From: Treponema sp. OMZ 838
Lineage (GTDB): Bacteria; Spirochaetota; Spirochaetia; Treponematales; Treponemataceae
DNA length: 64,000 nt
Direction of reading: 5' to 3'
Assembly: GCF_000775995.1 (NCBI RefSeq)
Contig: NZ_CP009227.1
Coordinates: 620,001-684,000 of the forward strand
Translations under genes and position numbers: made by a program
Notes under the pieces: generated by a model
Told to the model about the DNA's origin: nothing
Seen by the model: only the letters and a program-made list of their open reading frames with translations
The model's database searches: none
In this document: in pieces, positions 16,905 through 25,161 of the stretch
Layout of the letters: the number at the start of each line of letters is the position of its first letter
Position numbering within the stretch: the first letter of the stretch is position 1

Positions 16905-18434
16905 CTGTCTGAACAATATGCTATCGAAATGCGCCACATCCGCAAGGAATTCCCCGGTATTGTTGCAAATGATGATATAACATTGCAGGTAAAAAAAGGG
17001 GAAATCCACGCAATTCTCGGGGAAAACGGCGCAGGTAAATCCACTCTTATGAGTATCTTATTCGGTTTATATCACCCCGATGCGGGAGAAATCCTCGTCA
17101 ACGGTAAACACGCGGTTATCAATAATCCGAATGATGCCAATGAACTCGGTATCGGTATGGTACACCAGCATTTTCAGCTTGTACATAACTTTACCGTTAC
17201 CGAAAATATTATACTCGGAAAAGAAGGCGGTTTTTTTCTTGACCTGCATAAGGCCGAGACAAAAATAAAAGATTTAAGCACCCGATACGGATTACAAATC
17301 GATCCTAATGCACGCATTATGGATATAACGGTTGGTATGCAACAGCGTGTAGAAATTTTAAAAATGCTGTACCGCGATGCGGAAGTGCTCATCTTTGACG
17401 AACCGACCGCCGTTTTAACGCCGCAGGAAATCGAAGAACTTATCCAAATAATGAGGAATCTGGTAAAAGAAGGAAAATCCATTATCCTCATTACCCATAA
17501 ATTACAGGAAATTAAGGACGTTGCAGACCGCTGCACCATTATACGGAGAGGAAAGTTTATCGATGTGATAGACGTTGCAACCACTTCAAAAAATGAGATG
17601 GCAGCAAAGATGGTCGGACGTCCGGTTGAATTTAAGGTGCAAAAAGCGCCGGCACAACCCGGCAAAGTCGTACTCGATATACAAAATCTCAAAGTTATCG
17701 GTGCAAAAAAAGTACCTGCCGTCAATGACTTTTCGCTGCAAGTACGCAAGGGTGAAATCGTCGGTATCGCAGGTGTAGACGGAAACGGGCAAAGCGAGCT
17801 TGTTCATGCACTTTCGGGCTTAATGCCGGTTGCGGAAGGATCTGTTCTGCTTTGCGGTAAGGATATCACAAAAACATCAATCCGCGAACGCAACGAATCG
17901 GGTATGGGCTTGGTTCCCGAAGACCGTCAAAAGCACGGTTTGGTTATGCAGTATTCCATTGCGGAAAACACCATCATTAAATCGTACTACAAAGAACCTT
18001 TCCAAAAGCACGGCTTCCTGCATAAAAACAAGATGTTCTCATTTGCAGGCGATATCACCAAACAATTCGACGTCCGTTCGGGCGAAGGCGTTTATTCCGC
18101 AGCACGGAACTTGAGCGGCGGTAATCAGCAAAAGGCTATCCTCGGACGCGAAATAGCCCTCGATCCCGAATTACTGATCGCCGTGCAGCCTACCCGCGGT
18201 TTGGACGTCGGCGCTATCGAAGCAATCCATAAAGAATTGGTAAAGCACCGCGACAGAGGACGGGCTGTTTTACTCATTTCTTTTGAATTGGACGAAATCT
18301 TCAACTTGTCGGATCGAATTGCGGTCATGCACCGCGGCGCTTTAACCGGTATCGTCCGCCCTGAAGAAACGACCGTTGAAGAAGTAGGCTTGATGATGGC
18401 CGGAGATAAGCACAAACATGGAGGCCAACAGTGA
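16905..18434 (+). CDS. ABC transporter ATP-binding protein (two ABC domains)
   Basis: The ATPase of the nucleoside importer, with tandem ABC cassettes. The first Walker A GENGAGKST is near residue 46, its signature is the degenerate ITVGMQQRVEI of this family, and its Walker B is LIFDEPTAVL. The second domain has GVDGNGQSEL in place of a canonical Walker A, LSGGNQQKAIL and LIAVQPTRGLD; this asymmetry is normal for BMP-linked sugar/nucleoside ATPases. The first ATG (16929) has no ribosome-binding site. A GGAAGG at 16893 is six bases before CTG at 16905, giving the N-terminus SEQYAIEMRHIRKEF that fits family starts. I therefore place the start at CTG, tentatively. Confidence 0.92.
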   Translation: MSEQYAIEMRHIRKEFPGIVANDDITLQVKKGEIHAILGENGAGKSTLMSILFGLYHPDAGEILVNGKHAVINNPNDANELGIGMVHQHFQLVHNFTVTENIILGKEGGFFLDLHKAETKIKDLSTRYGLQIDPNARIMDITVGMQQRVEILKMLYRDAEVLIFDEPTAVLTPQEIEELIQIMRNLVKEGKSIILITHKLQEIKDVADRCTIIRRGKFIDVIDVATTSKNEMAAKMVGRPVEFKVQKAPAQPGKVVLDIQNLKVIGAKKVPAVNDFSLQVRKGEIVGIAGVDGNGQSELVHALSGLMPVAEGSVLLCGKDITKTSIRERNESGMGLVPEDRQKHGLVMQYSIAENTIIKSYYKEPFQKHGFLHKNKMFSFAGDITKQFDVRSGEGVYSAARNLSGGNQQKAILGREIALDPELLIAVQPTRGLDVGAIEAIHKELVKHRDRGRAVLLISFELDEIFNLSDRIAVMHRGALTGIVRPEETTVEEVGLMMAGDKHKHGGQQ

Positions 18435-19534
18435 TGATAAAAAAACACACGGCTCTTGCGGATAATACCCTTGTAATCAGCCTTTCTGCCGTATTGCTCG
18501 GTTTAATTGCAGGAGCAATTCTCATCCTTTTTATCGGAGAAAATCCTGTTATTGCCTTTACCTACCTTTTCCGCGGCGGTTTGATGAACATCGAACGTAT
18601 CGGAAATACGCTTGCAACTGCAACGACACTTTTATTAGTAGGTCTTTCCGTCTCATTTGCATTTAAAACCGGTCTCTTTAATATCGGAGGTTCGGGGCAG
18701 ATGCTGATCGGCGGATTGCTCGGCAGTATGTTTGCCTTATCTGCAACCGCTATGCCTCGGCCGCTCTTTTTTATTTTACTGATTCTTATCGGTGTTGTGA
18801 GCGGTGCTCTTTGGGGTGTCGTTCCCGGCTTATTAAAAGCGCTGTTCAACGTACACGAAGTTGTTTCAACTATTATGATGAACTGGATTGCCTATTGGCT
18901 GGTATTTTATATCGTACCGGGTTACTTAAAAGCGGAATATCTTGAAACGGAAAGTAAATCCATTGCCGTTACCCGCTCGCTTCGTACCCCATGGCTTACC
19001 AACTTGTTCAGCAGCGAATACGTAAACTACGGTATCTTTCTCGGCATTCTTGCAATGATTCTCCTTAAAATCATCTTGGATAAGACAACCCTCGGCTTTG
19101 AATTAAAAGCAGTCGGATATAACCGCAACTGTGCGGAATATGCAGGGATTAAAGTAAACCGGAATATCGTTATTTCGATGATGATTGCGGGAGGTCTGTC
19201 GGGCTTGGCCGGGCTCACCTACTACACCGGCTATGCGCTGAATATGCAGATCGGCGTAATGCCTTCGCAAGGGTTTGACGGTATCGCGGTTTCTTTACTC
19301 GGAGCAGGGACACCGATCGGAGTAGCACTCAGTTCAATTTTCTTCGGTGTGCTGCACGTCGGCAAAGGCTTTATGAGCGCGAACACTATTGTTCCACCGG
19401 AAATTGCAGACACTATCATTGCGGTTATTATCTATTTTACTGCAACCAGTTTGCTCTTTAAACGCTTCTGGGGAATGATTTCTAAAAAGATACGCACACG
19501 CCAAACAGCAGGGCTTTCTGCAGAGGAGGTATAA
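18431..19534 (+). CDS. Nucleoside ABC transporter permease 1
   Basis: A 367-residue membrane protein overlapping the ATPase stop by four bases (ATGA). It is a BPD_transp_2-type permease of ribose/nucleoside importers: about ten hydrophobic segments, the KTGLFNIGGSGQM loop, HEVVSTIMMNWIA and the AGITVNRN-like stretch YAGIKVNRN contacting the ATPase. With the permease at 19538 it forms the heterodimeric channel for purine nucleosides delivered by the BMP lipoprotein. Confidence 0.92.
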   Translation: MMIKKHTALADNTLVISLSAVLLGLIAGAILILFIGENPVIAFTYLFRGGLMNIERIGNTLATATTLLLVGLSVSFAFKTGLFNIGGSGQMLIGGLLGSMFALSATAMPRPLFFILLILIGVVSGALWGVVPGLLKALFNVHEVVSTIMMNWIAYWLVFYIVPGYLKAEYLETESKSIAVTRSLRTPWLTNLFSSEYVNYGIFLGILAMILLKIILDKTTLGFELKAVGYNRNCAEYAGIKVNRNIVISMMIAGGLSGLAGLTYYTGYALNMQIGVMPSQGFDGIAVSLLGAGTPIGVALSSIFFGVLHVGKGFMSANTIVPPEIADTIIAVIIYFTATSLLFKRFWGMISKKIRTRQTAGLSAEEV

Positions 19535-19537
19535 CGT

Positions 19538-20470
19538 ATGTGGCATATTTTAACCTTAATTTTTCCCTATGTGATTGCATACACAATTCCTCTTTTGATT
19601 ACTTCCCTCGGAGGATTATACAGCGAACGGAGCGGTGTTACGAACCTCGGCCTTGAAGGACTTATGCTGATCGGCAGTTTTTCCGCAGCAGTTGTAATTA
19701 ATTTATTGCAGCACTCCGTTCCGGCAGGGATTGTGATTCCGATAGGATTGCTCGCAGCGGCTATAGCCGGTATCCTTTTTTCGTTGCTACACGCTTTTGC
19801 ATCGATTACACTAAAAGCGGATCAGGTTATCAGCGGTACCGCTATCAATATGCTTGCCGCCGCATTGACGATTTATATTGCCCGTACCGTAACGGGGTCA
19901 GGCAACGTGCGTGTTGCAAGCATTATCCGACAGGACATCCCCGGGCTTTCAAAAATTCCCGTATTAGGACCACTTTTCTTTTCGCAGGCATACTGGAGTA
20001 CGTGGCTAGTATTGGCGATACTGATTTTATCATGGATACTGCTGTATAAGACGTCATTCGGATTACGGCTGCGTGCCTGCGGCGAGCATCCATCCGCTGT
20101 TGCGAGCGCCGGTATCAATGTACACCGGATGCGGTACTTTGCAGTATGTGCGAGCGGTGCACTTTCCGCATTAGGTGGTGCCATTATCCTCGTAACCTAT
20201 TCGGGAGAATTTAACGGCAGCGTAGACGGCCTCGGGTTCTTGGCTATCGCCGCTTTGATCTTCGGCCAATGGAAACCGTTCGGCATCCTCGGCGCAACCT
20301 TCTTCTTCGGGTTTGCCCGTACCGTTGCGAACGTCTCGCAGGTTATCCCCGCTTTAAGCGGCATACCGCCGGTATGGCTCAAGATATTCCCCTATCTTGT
20401 TACGCTGATAGCCCTCGTGCTGTTCAGTAAAAACTCCGCCGCTCCCAAAGCAAACGGAGAACCGTATTAA
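19538..20470 (+). CDS. Nucleoside ABC transporter permease 2
   Basis: A 310-residue inner-membrane permease that starts four bases after permease 1. Family marks are SERSGVTNLGLEGLMLIG near residue 30, KADQVISGTAINMLA near 90 and the cytoplasmic ACGEHPSAVASAGI coupling segment near 195. About nine membrane helices. It closes the operon; a GC-rich hairpin follows the stop. Confidence 0.92.
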   Translation: MWHILTLIFPYVIAYTIPLLITSLGGLYSERSGVTNLGLEGLMLIGSFSAAVVINLLQHSVPAGIVIPIGLLAAAIAGILFSLLHAFASITLKADQVISGTAINMLAAALTIYIARTVTGSGNVRVASIIRQDIPGLSKIPVLGPLFFSQAYWSTWLVLAILILSWILLYKTSFGLRLRACGEHPSAVASAGINVHRMRYFAVCASGALSALGGAIILVTYSGEFNGSVDGLGFLAIAALIFGQWKPFGILGATFFFGFARTVANVSQVIPALSGIPPVWLKIFPYLVTLIALVLFSKNSAAPKANGEPY

Positions 20471-20486
20471 AAAATTACCCCTTACA

Positions 20487-20507
20487 CCCCGGCGCTCTGC
20501 GTCGGGG
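20487..20507 (+). terminator. Terminator of the nucleoside transporter operon
   Basis: CCCCGGCGC-TCT-GCGTCGGGG with one G-U pair, 16 bases after the last permease. It resembles the hairpins at 855 and 31747, which suggests a favoured terminator sequence in this genome. Confidence 0.7.
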
Positions 20508-20570
20508 TATGTTATTGATACTGTGATATTATCCTTGAGGTTATAATAGCCTGCAAAAGCAAAGAACTAA

Positions 20571-20960
20571 ATGACCGAAGAAAAGTTTACTTCACTAATA
20601 TTTTTATATGCATTAGTAAATTTCATTTTATTTATTTTATATAGATTTACACAGAGATTCAAAATAGTACATCGATTTCTTTCACTTATTGACAACCTCA
20701 TTTTCAGCCTCTTGCTCGGTTATGGTTTTTATCGGGCAAATCGATTGTTTGTACTTTTGGTACCGAGCGTATTATTAATTGTGTATCCTATTGCTTGGGG
20801 ACTGAATAGAGAATTATCAGATGAAGAGCTGGATTCTGTAGTAATATTGAAATCGCCATTTCCAATAAAACAAGAAAATAGAATAAAATTAAAAATTGCA
20901 TTTATCCATTTTGTAACATTCCCATTTTATTATTTATTGGATAGTTGGAGTGCAAGATAA
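20571..20960 (+). CDS. Small membrane protein of unknown function
   Basis: A 129-residue protein with three or four hydrophobic segments (about residues 8-22, 36-52, 60-76 and 108-122) and a charged loop DEELDSVVILKSP before the last. No family recognised. No good ribosome-binding site precedes the ATG. AT-rich like the cassette genes, it ends exactly where the intI remnant begins, so it may be an insertion that replaced the upstream part of intI. Function unknown. Confidence 0.5.
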   Translation: MTEEKFTSLIFLYALVNFILFILYRFTQRFKIVHRFLSLIDNLIFSLLLGYGFYRANRLFVLLVPSVLLIVYPIAWGLNRELSDEELDSVVILKSPFPIKQENRIKLKIAFIHFVTFPFYYLLDSWSAR

Positions 20961-21105
20961 CATCGCTATGAGCAACACATCTACTGGAATCAGATTACGA
21001 TATCCGCACCATCCAAGAGTTTTTCGATCCTAACGATATTAAGGCAGCTATGGTACCCGCGTTCTCAACCGCGGTGAGCTTGGTGTTCAAAGCCCTATAG
21101 ATTGA
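20961..21105 (+). pseudogene. 3' remnant of an integron integrase gene (intI)
   Basis: In shifting frames the DNA reads H-R-Y, then ATHLLESDYDIRTIQEFF..NDIKAAM, then TRVLNRGELGVQSPID and a stop at 21103-21105. This is the IntI C-terminus: the HxxR-type box, the THLLESGYDIRTIQELLGH region and THVLNRGGLGVxSPxD. Two frame shifts break it: two extra bases near 20970, and a few missing bases at 21050 where the catalytic Tyr should be. Nothing upstream of 20961 resembles IntI. Same orientation as the cassettes, as reported for the unusual T. denticola integron. Confidence 0.85.
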
Positions 21106-21120
21106 ATGCGATTTGTCTTT

Positions 21121-21275
21121 ATCCTATTTAGCGAAGATAGGCCTAATCTGGCTGTTGATGGTGTGTTCCGGTGGATACTATGGAAGAAAGATTTAATTTC
21201 TTATCTTGTAACAGTTTAGATTGCGAACGAGTAGTTTTTATGATATTATGAGGAAGGGTCGGAACAATGTTATGT
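21121..21275 (+). promoter_or_regulatory. attI-like segment with outward promoter (copy A)
   Basis: This segment recurs at 37680-37835 with nearly the same length and ends in a GTTATGT core, the point where cassettes begin. Shared blocks are ATCCTATTTAG, GAAGATAGGCCTAATCT, GCTGTTGATG, AGTTTAGATTGC and TGATATTATGAGGAAGG. A promoter lies inside: TTGCGA (21221-21226), 17 bases, TATTAT (21244-21249), pointing into the array. By position it is the attI site plus cassette promoter; integrase binding is not shown. Confidence 0.75.
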
Positions 21276-21278
21276 GGA

Positions 21279-21295
21279 CTGCTCTACTAGAGCAG
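21279..21295 (+). other. Hairpin at cassette 5' end
   Basis: CTGCTCTA-C-TAGAGCAG directly downstream of the GTTATGT core and upstream of a GAGGAGGA ribosome-binding site. Other cassettes start with different short palindromes at the same place (23800, 25123, 37841). Confidence 0.5.
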
Positions 21296-21313
21296 ATGAG
21301 GAGGAACCGAAGA

Positions 21314-22059
21314 ATGATAAATAGTGAACAAATAATTGCTTTATTAATCGATGCTGATAATACGCAAGAAAAAAAATGAAATCTGTAATAATGGAAATTT
21401 CAGCATACGGTAGAATTGTTGTAAAAAGAGCCTATGGTAATTGGACAAAAGAAGTGTTAAAGAAATGGGAAGATGATTTTAGAAATCTCGCTATTAAACC
21501 AATCCAACAGATTGATTATGTAAAAGGTAAAAATGCAACTGACATGGCATTAGTAATAGATGCCTTAGATTTTCTATATACTTCCAATTATGATACATAT
21601 GCAATTGTTTCAAGTGATAGCGATTTTACTCCTTTAGCTATTAAACTGCGTGAATCAGGCAAATTCGTGATAGGTGTAGGTAAAGAGTCTGCCTCAGAAG
21701 CTTTTAAACAATCTTGTGATCTATATCTTTGTTTAGAAAAACTTAACATGGATTCTGATGAAGTTATTGAGGAAGTTGAAAATAATGTAAATAACAAAGA
21801 AACAGAAATAGACGAATTAGATAGATTGTTACAAATTGCTGCAAATTCTTATCAAGATGACGAAACTGGATATACAAATGTAAGTTCCGCAGGAACATAT
21901 ATAAAAAGGGTAAAACCTGATTTTGACATATCAAAATATGGTGTTAAAAAATTGCCTGAATATATTGAACGAAAATCTGATTTATATGAAATGACTAAAT
22001 ATAAAGGAAAAGGAACTGTTAATATTATAGCTTATAAACTTAAAGAAAATAACACATAA
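21314..22059 (+). pseudogene. NYN-domain / OST-HTH (LOTUS) protein, split by a frameshift in an A8 tract
   Basis: The ATG at 21314 has a GAGGAGGA site upstream and encodes MINSEQIIALLIDADNTQEKK before a stop at 21377. The reading then continues one frame back from 21376 as MKSVIMEISAYGRIVVKRA. Joined, the two give a NYN nuclease of about 248 residues. The catalytic DADN Asp lies in the first piece; KGKNATDMALVIDA and VSSDSDFTPLAIKLRE carry the other acidic residues. A C-terminal OST-HTH/LOTUS domain (residues about 165-245) probably binds RNA. The break is the run of eight A at 21369-21376; nine would restore the frame. Slippage, phase variation or an assembly error are all possible. First cassette of array A. 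Confidence 0.8.
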
Positions 22060-22120
22060 CACAGTTTTCAAAGCCGACAAACGGGACTGTGCCCGTTTGC
22101 GGTTTAAAACAATGTTATGT
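22054..22120 (+). repeat. attC site, cassette A1 (67 bp)
   Basis: R'' ACATAAC and R' GTTATGT are exact complements. The arms TTTTcAAAgCCGaCAAACGGG and CCCGTTTGCGGTTTAAAA pair perfectly once three extrahelical bases (lower case) are left out, the hallmark of attC. The NYN stop codon lies inside R''. Confidence 0.95.
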
Positions 22121-22151
22121 GGACACCTAGTAGGGCGCGGGGTAGAAAAAA

Positions 22152-22244
22152 ATGGAATATGTTTTAAAAGGTAAATCAAGTTTGGAAGATTATATAGATT
22201 TTAATAGAGCAGCCATTCTGCATAAAAAAAGTTATTTTTTATGA
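22152..22244 (+). pseudogene. Short cassette-gene remnant (possibly YcxB-like N-terminus)
   Basis: A 30-codon frame MEYVLKGKSSLEDYIDFN.. that stops abruptly at 22242. The opening resembles the start of YcxB-type membrane proteins, but too little remains to be sure. It is followed by 160 bases of AT-rich DNA without a gene, so the rest of the gene has probably been lost. Confidence 0.4.
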
Positions 22245-22422
22245 TGTTTATTTATTTTTTTATAGTCAGCAAGCACTTTGTTTTTTTAAATATAATTTAG
22301 ATACAAAGACTAAGTCAAAAAAAGGATTTGCATATCTTTTCGAAAATTGAAAGGATTATCAATTTATGCTAAAATAAAAAAGAGAAAATTTAAGTTAGAG
22401 ATTATTGAGGAGAAACGATTAT

Positions 22423-23100
22423 ATGAGTAATGGAATATCTATTGGAAAAGGAATTCTATGGATGCTTGTTTGGTTTGGCTTTATGATTCTGTATACGATT
22501 CTTGATATTTCAATATGGAGAAAGATTGCCCCTGAACAAAGTAGGGTTTTAAACTTAATTACTGTTGCTTTATGTATAATAATATTTCTTAATCTACTAA
22601 TGACAAAAACAAATTTCAAACTACATTTGTTTTCAAATATTTCTTTTCAAGGAATAATATTAGCATTAGGGTGTTCCATATTATTTTATTTTCTTTTAGA
22701 TAAGGGATTAGATCCCATATTTGAAAATTTATTTCCATCAAGTAAAGAAAACTATCAACAAACTATCCGCTTAATAAAGATATCGCCGATTGCCACTTTT
22801 TTTGATTTTTGTATCCTTGCGCCTATTCTTGAGGAAGTTTTAATGAGAGGATTTTTGCTTAACGGTTTTTGCACAAACTACGGGAAAATTGTTGCCTTGC
22901 TCATATCTGCTACACTTTTTTCAATACTCCATTTTAATATCGTTCAAATGGTACCTTCATTTATATGCGGCATAATTTTAGGTTTGCTTTATTTTTATAC
23001 TGATTCTATATTTTCTTGTATCCTTGCTCATATAGGGTATAATACGATTTCATATATGATGATAATGTTACCTATATGTGCATCATCTCAAATAACTTAG
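22423..23100 (+). CDS. CPBP-family intramembrane metalloprotease (CAAX/Abi-like)
   Basis: A 225-residue membrane protein of about seven segments. The family motifs are present: EEVLMRG (EExxxR) near residue 143, FSILH (FxxxH) near 173, and HIGYN (HxxxN) near 206; these are the predicted Zn ligands and catalytic residues. Start ATG at 22423 with GAGGAG ten bases upstream; an in-frame TTG at 22405 lies before the ribosome-binding site and is rejected. Members act as prenyl proteases, bacteriocin self-immunity proteins or membrane anchors. Being in a cassette, an immunity-type role is possible but unproven. Confidence 0.88.
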   Translation: MSNGISIGKGILWMLVWFGFMILYTILDISIWRKIAPEQSRVLNLITVALCIIIFLNLLMTKTNFKLHLFSNISFQGIILALGCSILFYFLLDKGLDPIFENLFPSSKENYQQTIRLIKISPIATFFDFCILAPILEEVLMRGFLLNGFCTNYGKIVALLISATLFSILHFNIVQMVPSFICGIILGLLYFYTDSIFSCILAHIGYNTISYMMIMLPICASSQIT

Positions 23101-23109
23101 TTTAATTAC

Positions 23110-23156
23110 AATCGAACTATTAAGATATAAAAATTTTGCTTATAATTTTATTTAAA
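23110..23156 (+). repeat. 47-bp direct repeat, copy 1
   Basis: It starts AATCGAACTATTAAGATAT and runs through TTGCTTATAATTTTATTTAAA. A copy at 23575-23621 has one mismatch. It contains a TATAAT and lies just before the small membrane gene's ribosome-binding site, so the repeat includes a likely promoter. Confidence 0.85.
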
Positions 23157-23167
23157 GAGGGAGAAAA

Positions 23168-23482
23168 TTGAAAACTATACTTAATATTTTTTCTAGAGGA
23201 TTTATCGGATTTTATGCAATTCTGACTCTTATTGCAGTGATTGCAGAAATTAAGGGGATAGGTTTTAAAACTGTTCACTTGCTGTATTTTGTCGGATCTA
23301 TTTTGTTGATTTCGGCTGCGGTTACGAATCTACCATGGCTTGTATATCTTTCTTTAGTGTTAATGATTCCATTAGTAATTTTTACCGGTTATGTGGTTGG
23401 GAATTTAGAATGGTCTCATATTATAGTTCGCATATTGATTACATTACTATTGTCTTTACTATACAGTTACTCAATTTGCTGA
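23168..23482 (+). CDS. Small membrane protein of unknown function
   Basis: A 104-residue hydrophobic protein with four predicted membrane segments (about 8-26, 36-53, 56-73 and 80-101). Start is a TTG at 23168 preceded by GAGGGAGA. It is bracketed by 47-bp direct repeats that include its promoter region and the first codons (AATTGAAAA is repeated at 23628). No family recognised. Confidence 0.55.
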   Translation: MKTILNIFSRGFIGFYAILTLIAVIAEIKGIGFKTVHLLYFVGSILLISAAVTNLPWLVYLSLVLMIPLVIFTGYVVGNLEWSHIIVRILITLLLSLLYSYSIC

Positions 23483-23574
23483 GTAAGTAGAAAAAAATGT
23501 AAAATATTTTTTTTAATATGTATGATGATAATCAGGTTTTTGATATTTAGCTAAAAGAGTGGGGGCAAGAATTT

Positions 23575-23621
23575 AATCGAACTATTAAGATATAAAAGTT
23601 TTGCTTATAATTTTATTTAAA
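23575..23621 (+). repeat. 47-bp direct repeat, copy 2
   Basis: Matches 23110-23156 with one A-to-G change and continues into AAATTGAAAA like the start of the upstream small gene. What follows is directly an attC site, so this copy drives no gene within its own cassette. Confidence 0.85.
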
Positions 23622-23640
23622 AGGGAAATTGAAAATTAAC

Positions 23641-23798
23641 ACATAACACCCGCTTCAACCTGACATTTGTTTTGTCACGAAAGTTGCTGGAATCGGTCGC
23701 TGCTAGTGCAGCTCCCTTTTTAATGCAACTTTCGCGCCAACTTTGCCTTACGCTTTGCGTCGACAAAGGCACAAATGCAGGTTAAGTGAACGTTAGAC
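23641..23798 (+). repeat. attC site, cassette A2 (158 bp, second sequence type)
   Basis: R'' ACATAAC and R' GTTAGAC. The terminal arms CGCTTcAACCTGaCATTTGT and ACAAATGCAGGTTAAGTG pair with two extrahelical bases. The long middle contains a further inverted repeat (GAAAGTTGC / GCAACTTTC). It belongs to the same arm type as 38539 and the distal part of 26101. Confidence 0.9.
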
Positions 23799-23832
23799 TG
23801 CCCCCGTGGGGTGCTTGGTATGAGGGAAAGAA

Positions 23833-24858
23833 ATGAAATTAAAGGATATATTTCTAGTATTACTTTTTATATTAATAGCCTCATTAAATCTATTTGCATC
23901 AAATTCTCGGAAATCTGAAATTGATAATATTTTATATTACGCAAATTGGATAAAAAATCATGAATATACAACTTATGAGAATTATGAAAATAAATTAAAC
24001 TATACCACAATAGAAGTTTCTGATCGTGAAAAGTGTGGTTTCCTTCCAAATGAAATATCTTATACTAAGAATGCTAATCTTTACTGCACAGAAATATATC
24101 TTGATGATGTAAAAGACAGATTAATTGCGATGATGCAGATTGAAGGAAGCGGCAGATTCCCCTATCTTACGATTTTTCGCTTTGACAGTAAAAAACAAAA
24201 ATGGATTATATATTATTACGGTGACGGCTCAGCTGGAAATTGCGGGTTAGTCTATCCTGTTCAAAATCCCATTACAGGAAAAACTTTATTTTTTGAAGAG
24301 GAACGTAATTTTGATAATAGACGTCTTGTAGCATATAATCTTCTTTCATTTAAAAATAAAAAATGGAAAAAAGAATCAACGGCAAGAGCCTGTTATGTTT
24401 ATAATCTTACAAATGATGAAAAGAAATGGATTTCTTCTGGCATAATTGAAAAAATGGCTACGTTTGATTATTCATTCATGGGACTCAAAGGCGACCATCC
24501 TGAAATAATTGAGCGTGAAGTTTTAGATAAAAAAATCATCGCGAAACCTTATTATACTTCGGTTGGTTACATGGCTTCTAATTTTGAGATAATTATTTAT
24601 AAGCGAAGGGGTGAAGTCCTTAAAAACGAAGGAAAAGCATTTGAAGACGAAAGAGAAATTTTAAAAATCAATGAAGGACAATGGGGATTCAATCTAGTTG
24701 AAAAAGGTAATAAATTTTATCTGGTATATATAGGAATGGGAAATTCCAGAGAACAACGAGTTTCAACAATAGAATCTTTTATGCTAAATGTTTTAGATTT
24801 ATCCACCCTAGAAATTGTATACAGCAGTTATATAAACTGTGATATAGAATTTAAATAA
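23833..24858 (+). CDS. Exported protein of unknown function
   Basis: A 341-residue protein with a clear signal peptide (basic KLKD, hydrophobic FLVLLFILIASLNLFA) and probable cleavage after residue 22. The mature protein is rich in Tyr, Lys and beta-strand patterns (YLTIFRFDSKKQKWIIYYYG) and has five or so Cys that might form disulfides. No family recognised. GAGGGAAAG precedes the ATG. Sole intact gene of cassette A3; a terminator-like hairpin follows. Confidence 0.65.
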   Translation: MKLKDIFLVLLFILIASLNLFASNSRKSEIDNILYYANWIKNHEYTTYENYENKLNYTTIEVSDREKCGFLPNEISYTKNANLYCTEIYLDDVKDRLIAMMQIEGSGRFPYLTIFRFDSKKQKWIIYYYGDGSAGNCGLVYPVQNPITGKTLFFEEERNFDNRRLVAYNLLSFKNKKWKKESTARACYVYNLTNDEKKWISSGIIEKMATFDYSFMGLKGDHPEIIEREVLDKKIIAKPYYTSVGYMASNFEIIIYKRRGEVLKNEGKAFEDEREILKINEGQWGFNLVEKGNKFYLVYIGMGNSREQRVSTIESFMLNVLDLSTLEIVYSSYINCDIEFK

Positions 24859-24864
24859 AGAATA

Positions 24865-24895
24865 TTTTTTAATCGACTCAATCTCGATTAAAAAA
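24865..24895 (+). terminator. Terminator-like hairpin after the exported-protein gene
   Basis: TTTTTTAATCGA pairs with TCGATTAAAAAA around a seven-base loop, six bases after the stop. It is symmetrical and could work in both directions. A short decayed frame (MKALRNYAKEKGG.., 24923-24988) lies between it and the attC. Confidence 0.6.
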
Positions 24896-25053
24896 TGGAA
24901 TAGAACTTTAAGGCGAGTCAATATGAAAGCGTTGCGTAACTATGCAAAAGAGAAAGGGGGTTCCTATTTCTTCGTTAACAGATTCTGAAAAAGAGCAATT
25001 TACAAAAAGGAAATCTTGCAAATAGTAAGGTTTCAAATTCGTAGAGAGATAGA

Positions 25054-25119
25054 ACCTAACACCGTTTTCAAAGCTGACAACGCAGACAAGCTGCGTTGCA
25101 GTTTAAAACAATGTTATGC
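25054..25119 (+). repeat. attC site, cassette A3 (66 bp)
   Basis: R'' ACCTAAC, R' GTTATGC. Same outer arms as 22054 (TTTTcAAAgC.. / ..GTTTAAAAC) but the inner stem is different: CAACGCAG / CTGCGTTG. Outer conservation with a changed apical stem is typical of related attC sites. Confidence 0.93.
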
Positions 25120-25161
25120 TCACACGCTATAGGCGTGGTTTTTAGAAAAAGGGGGAATAGG

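Noticed and set aside
20515-20550. Promoter TTGATA..TATAAT before the small membrane gene
   Set aside because: The spacing is about 21 bases, too long for a standard promoter; no ribosome-binding site follows.
25096-25161. Upstream extension of the Zn-ribbon membrane protein
   Set aside because: Those codons are the attC site and cassette 5' palindrome; the ATG at 25162 has a proper ribosome-binding site.
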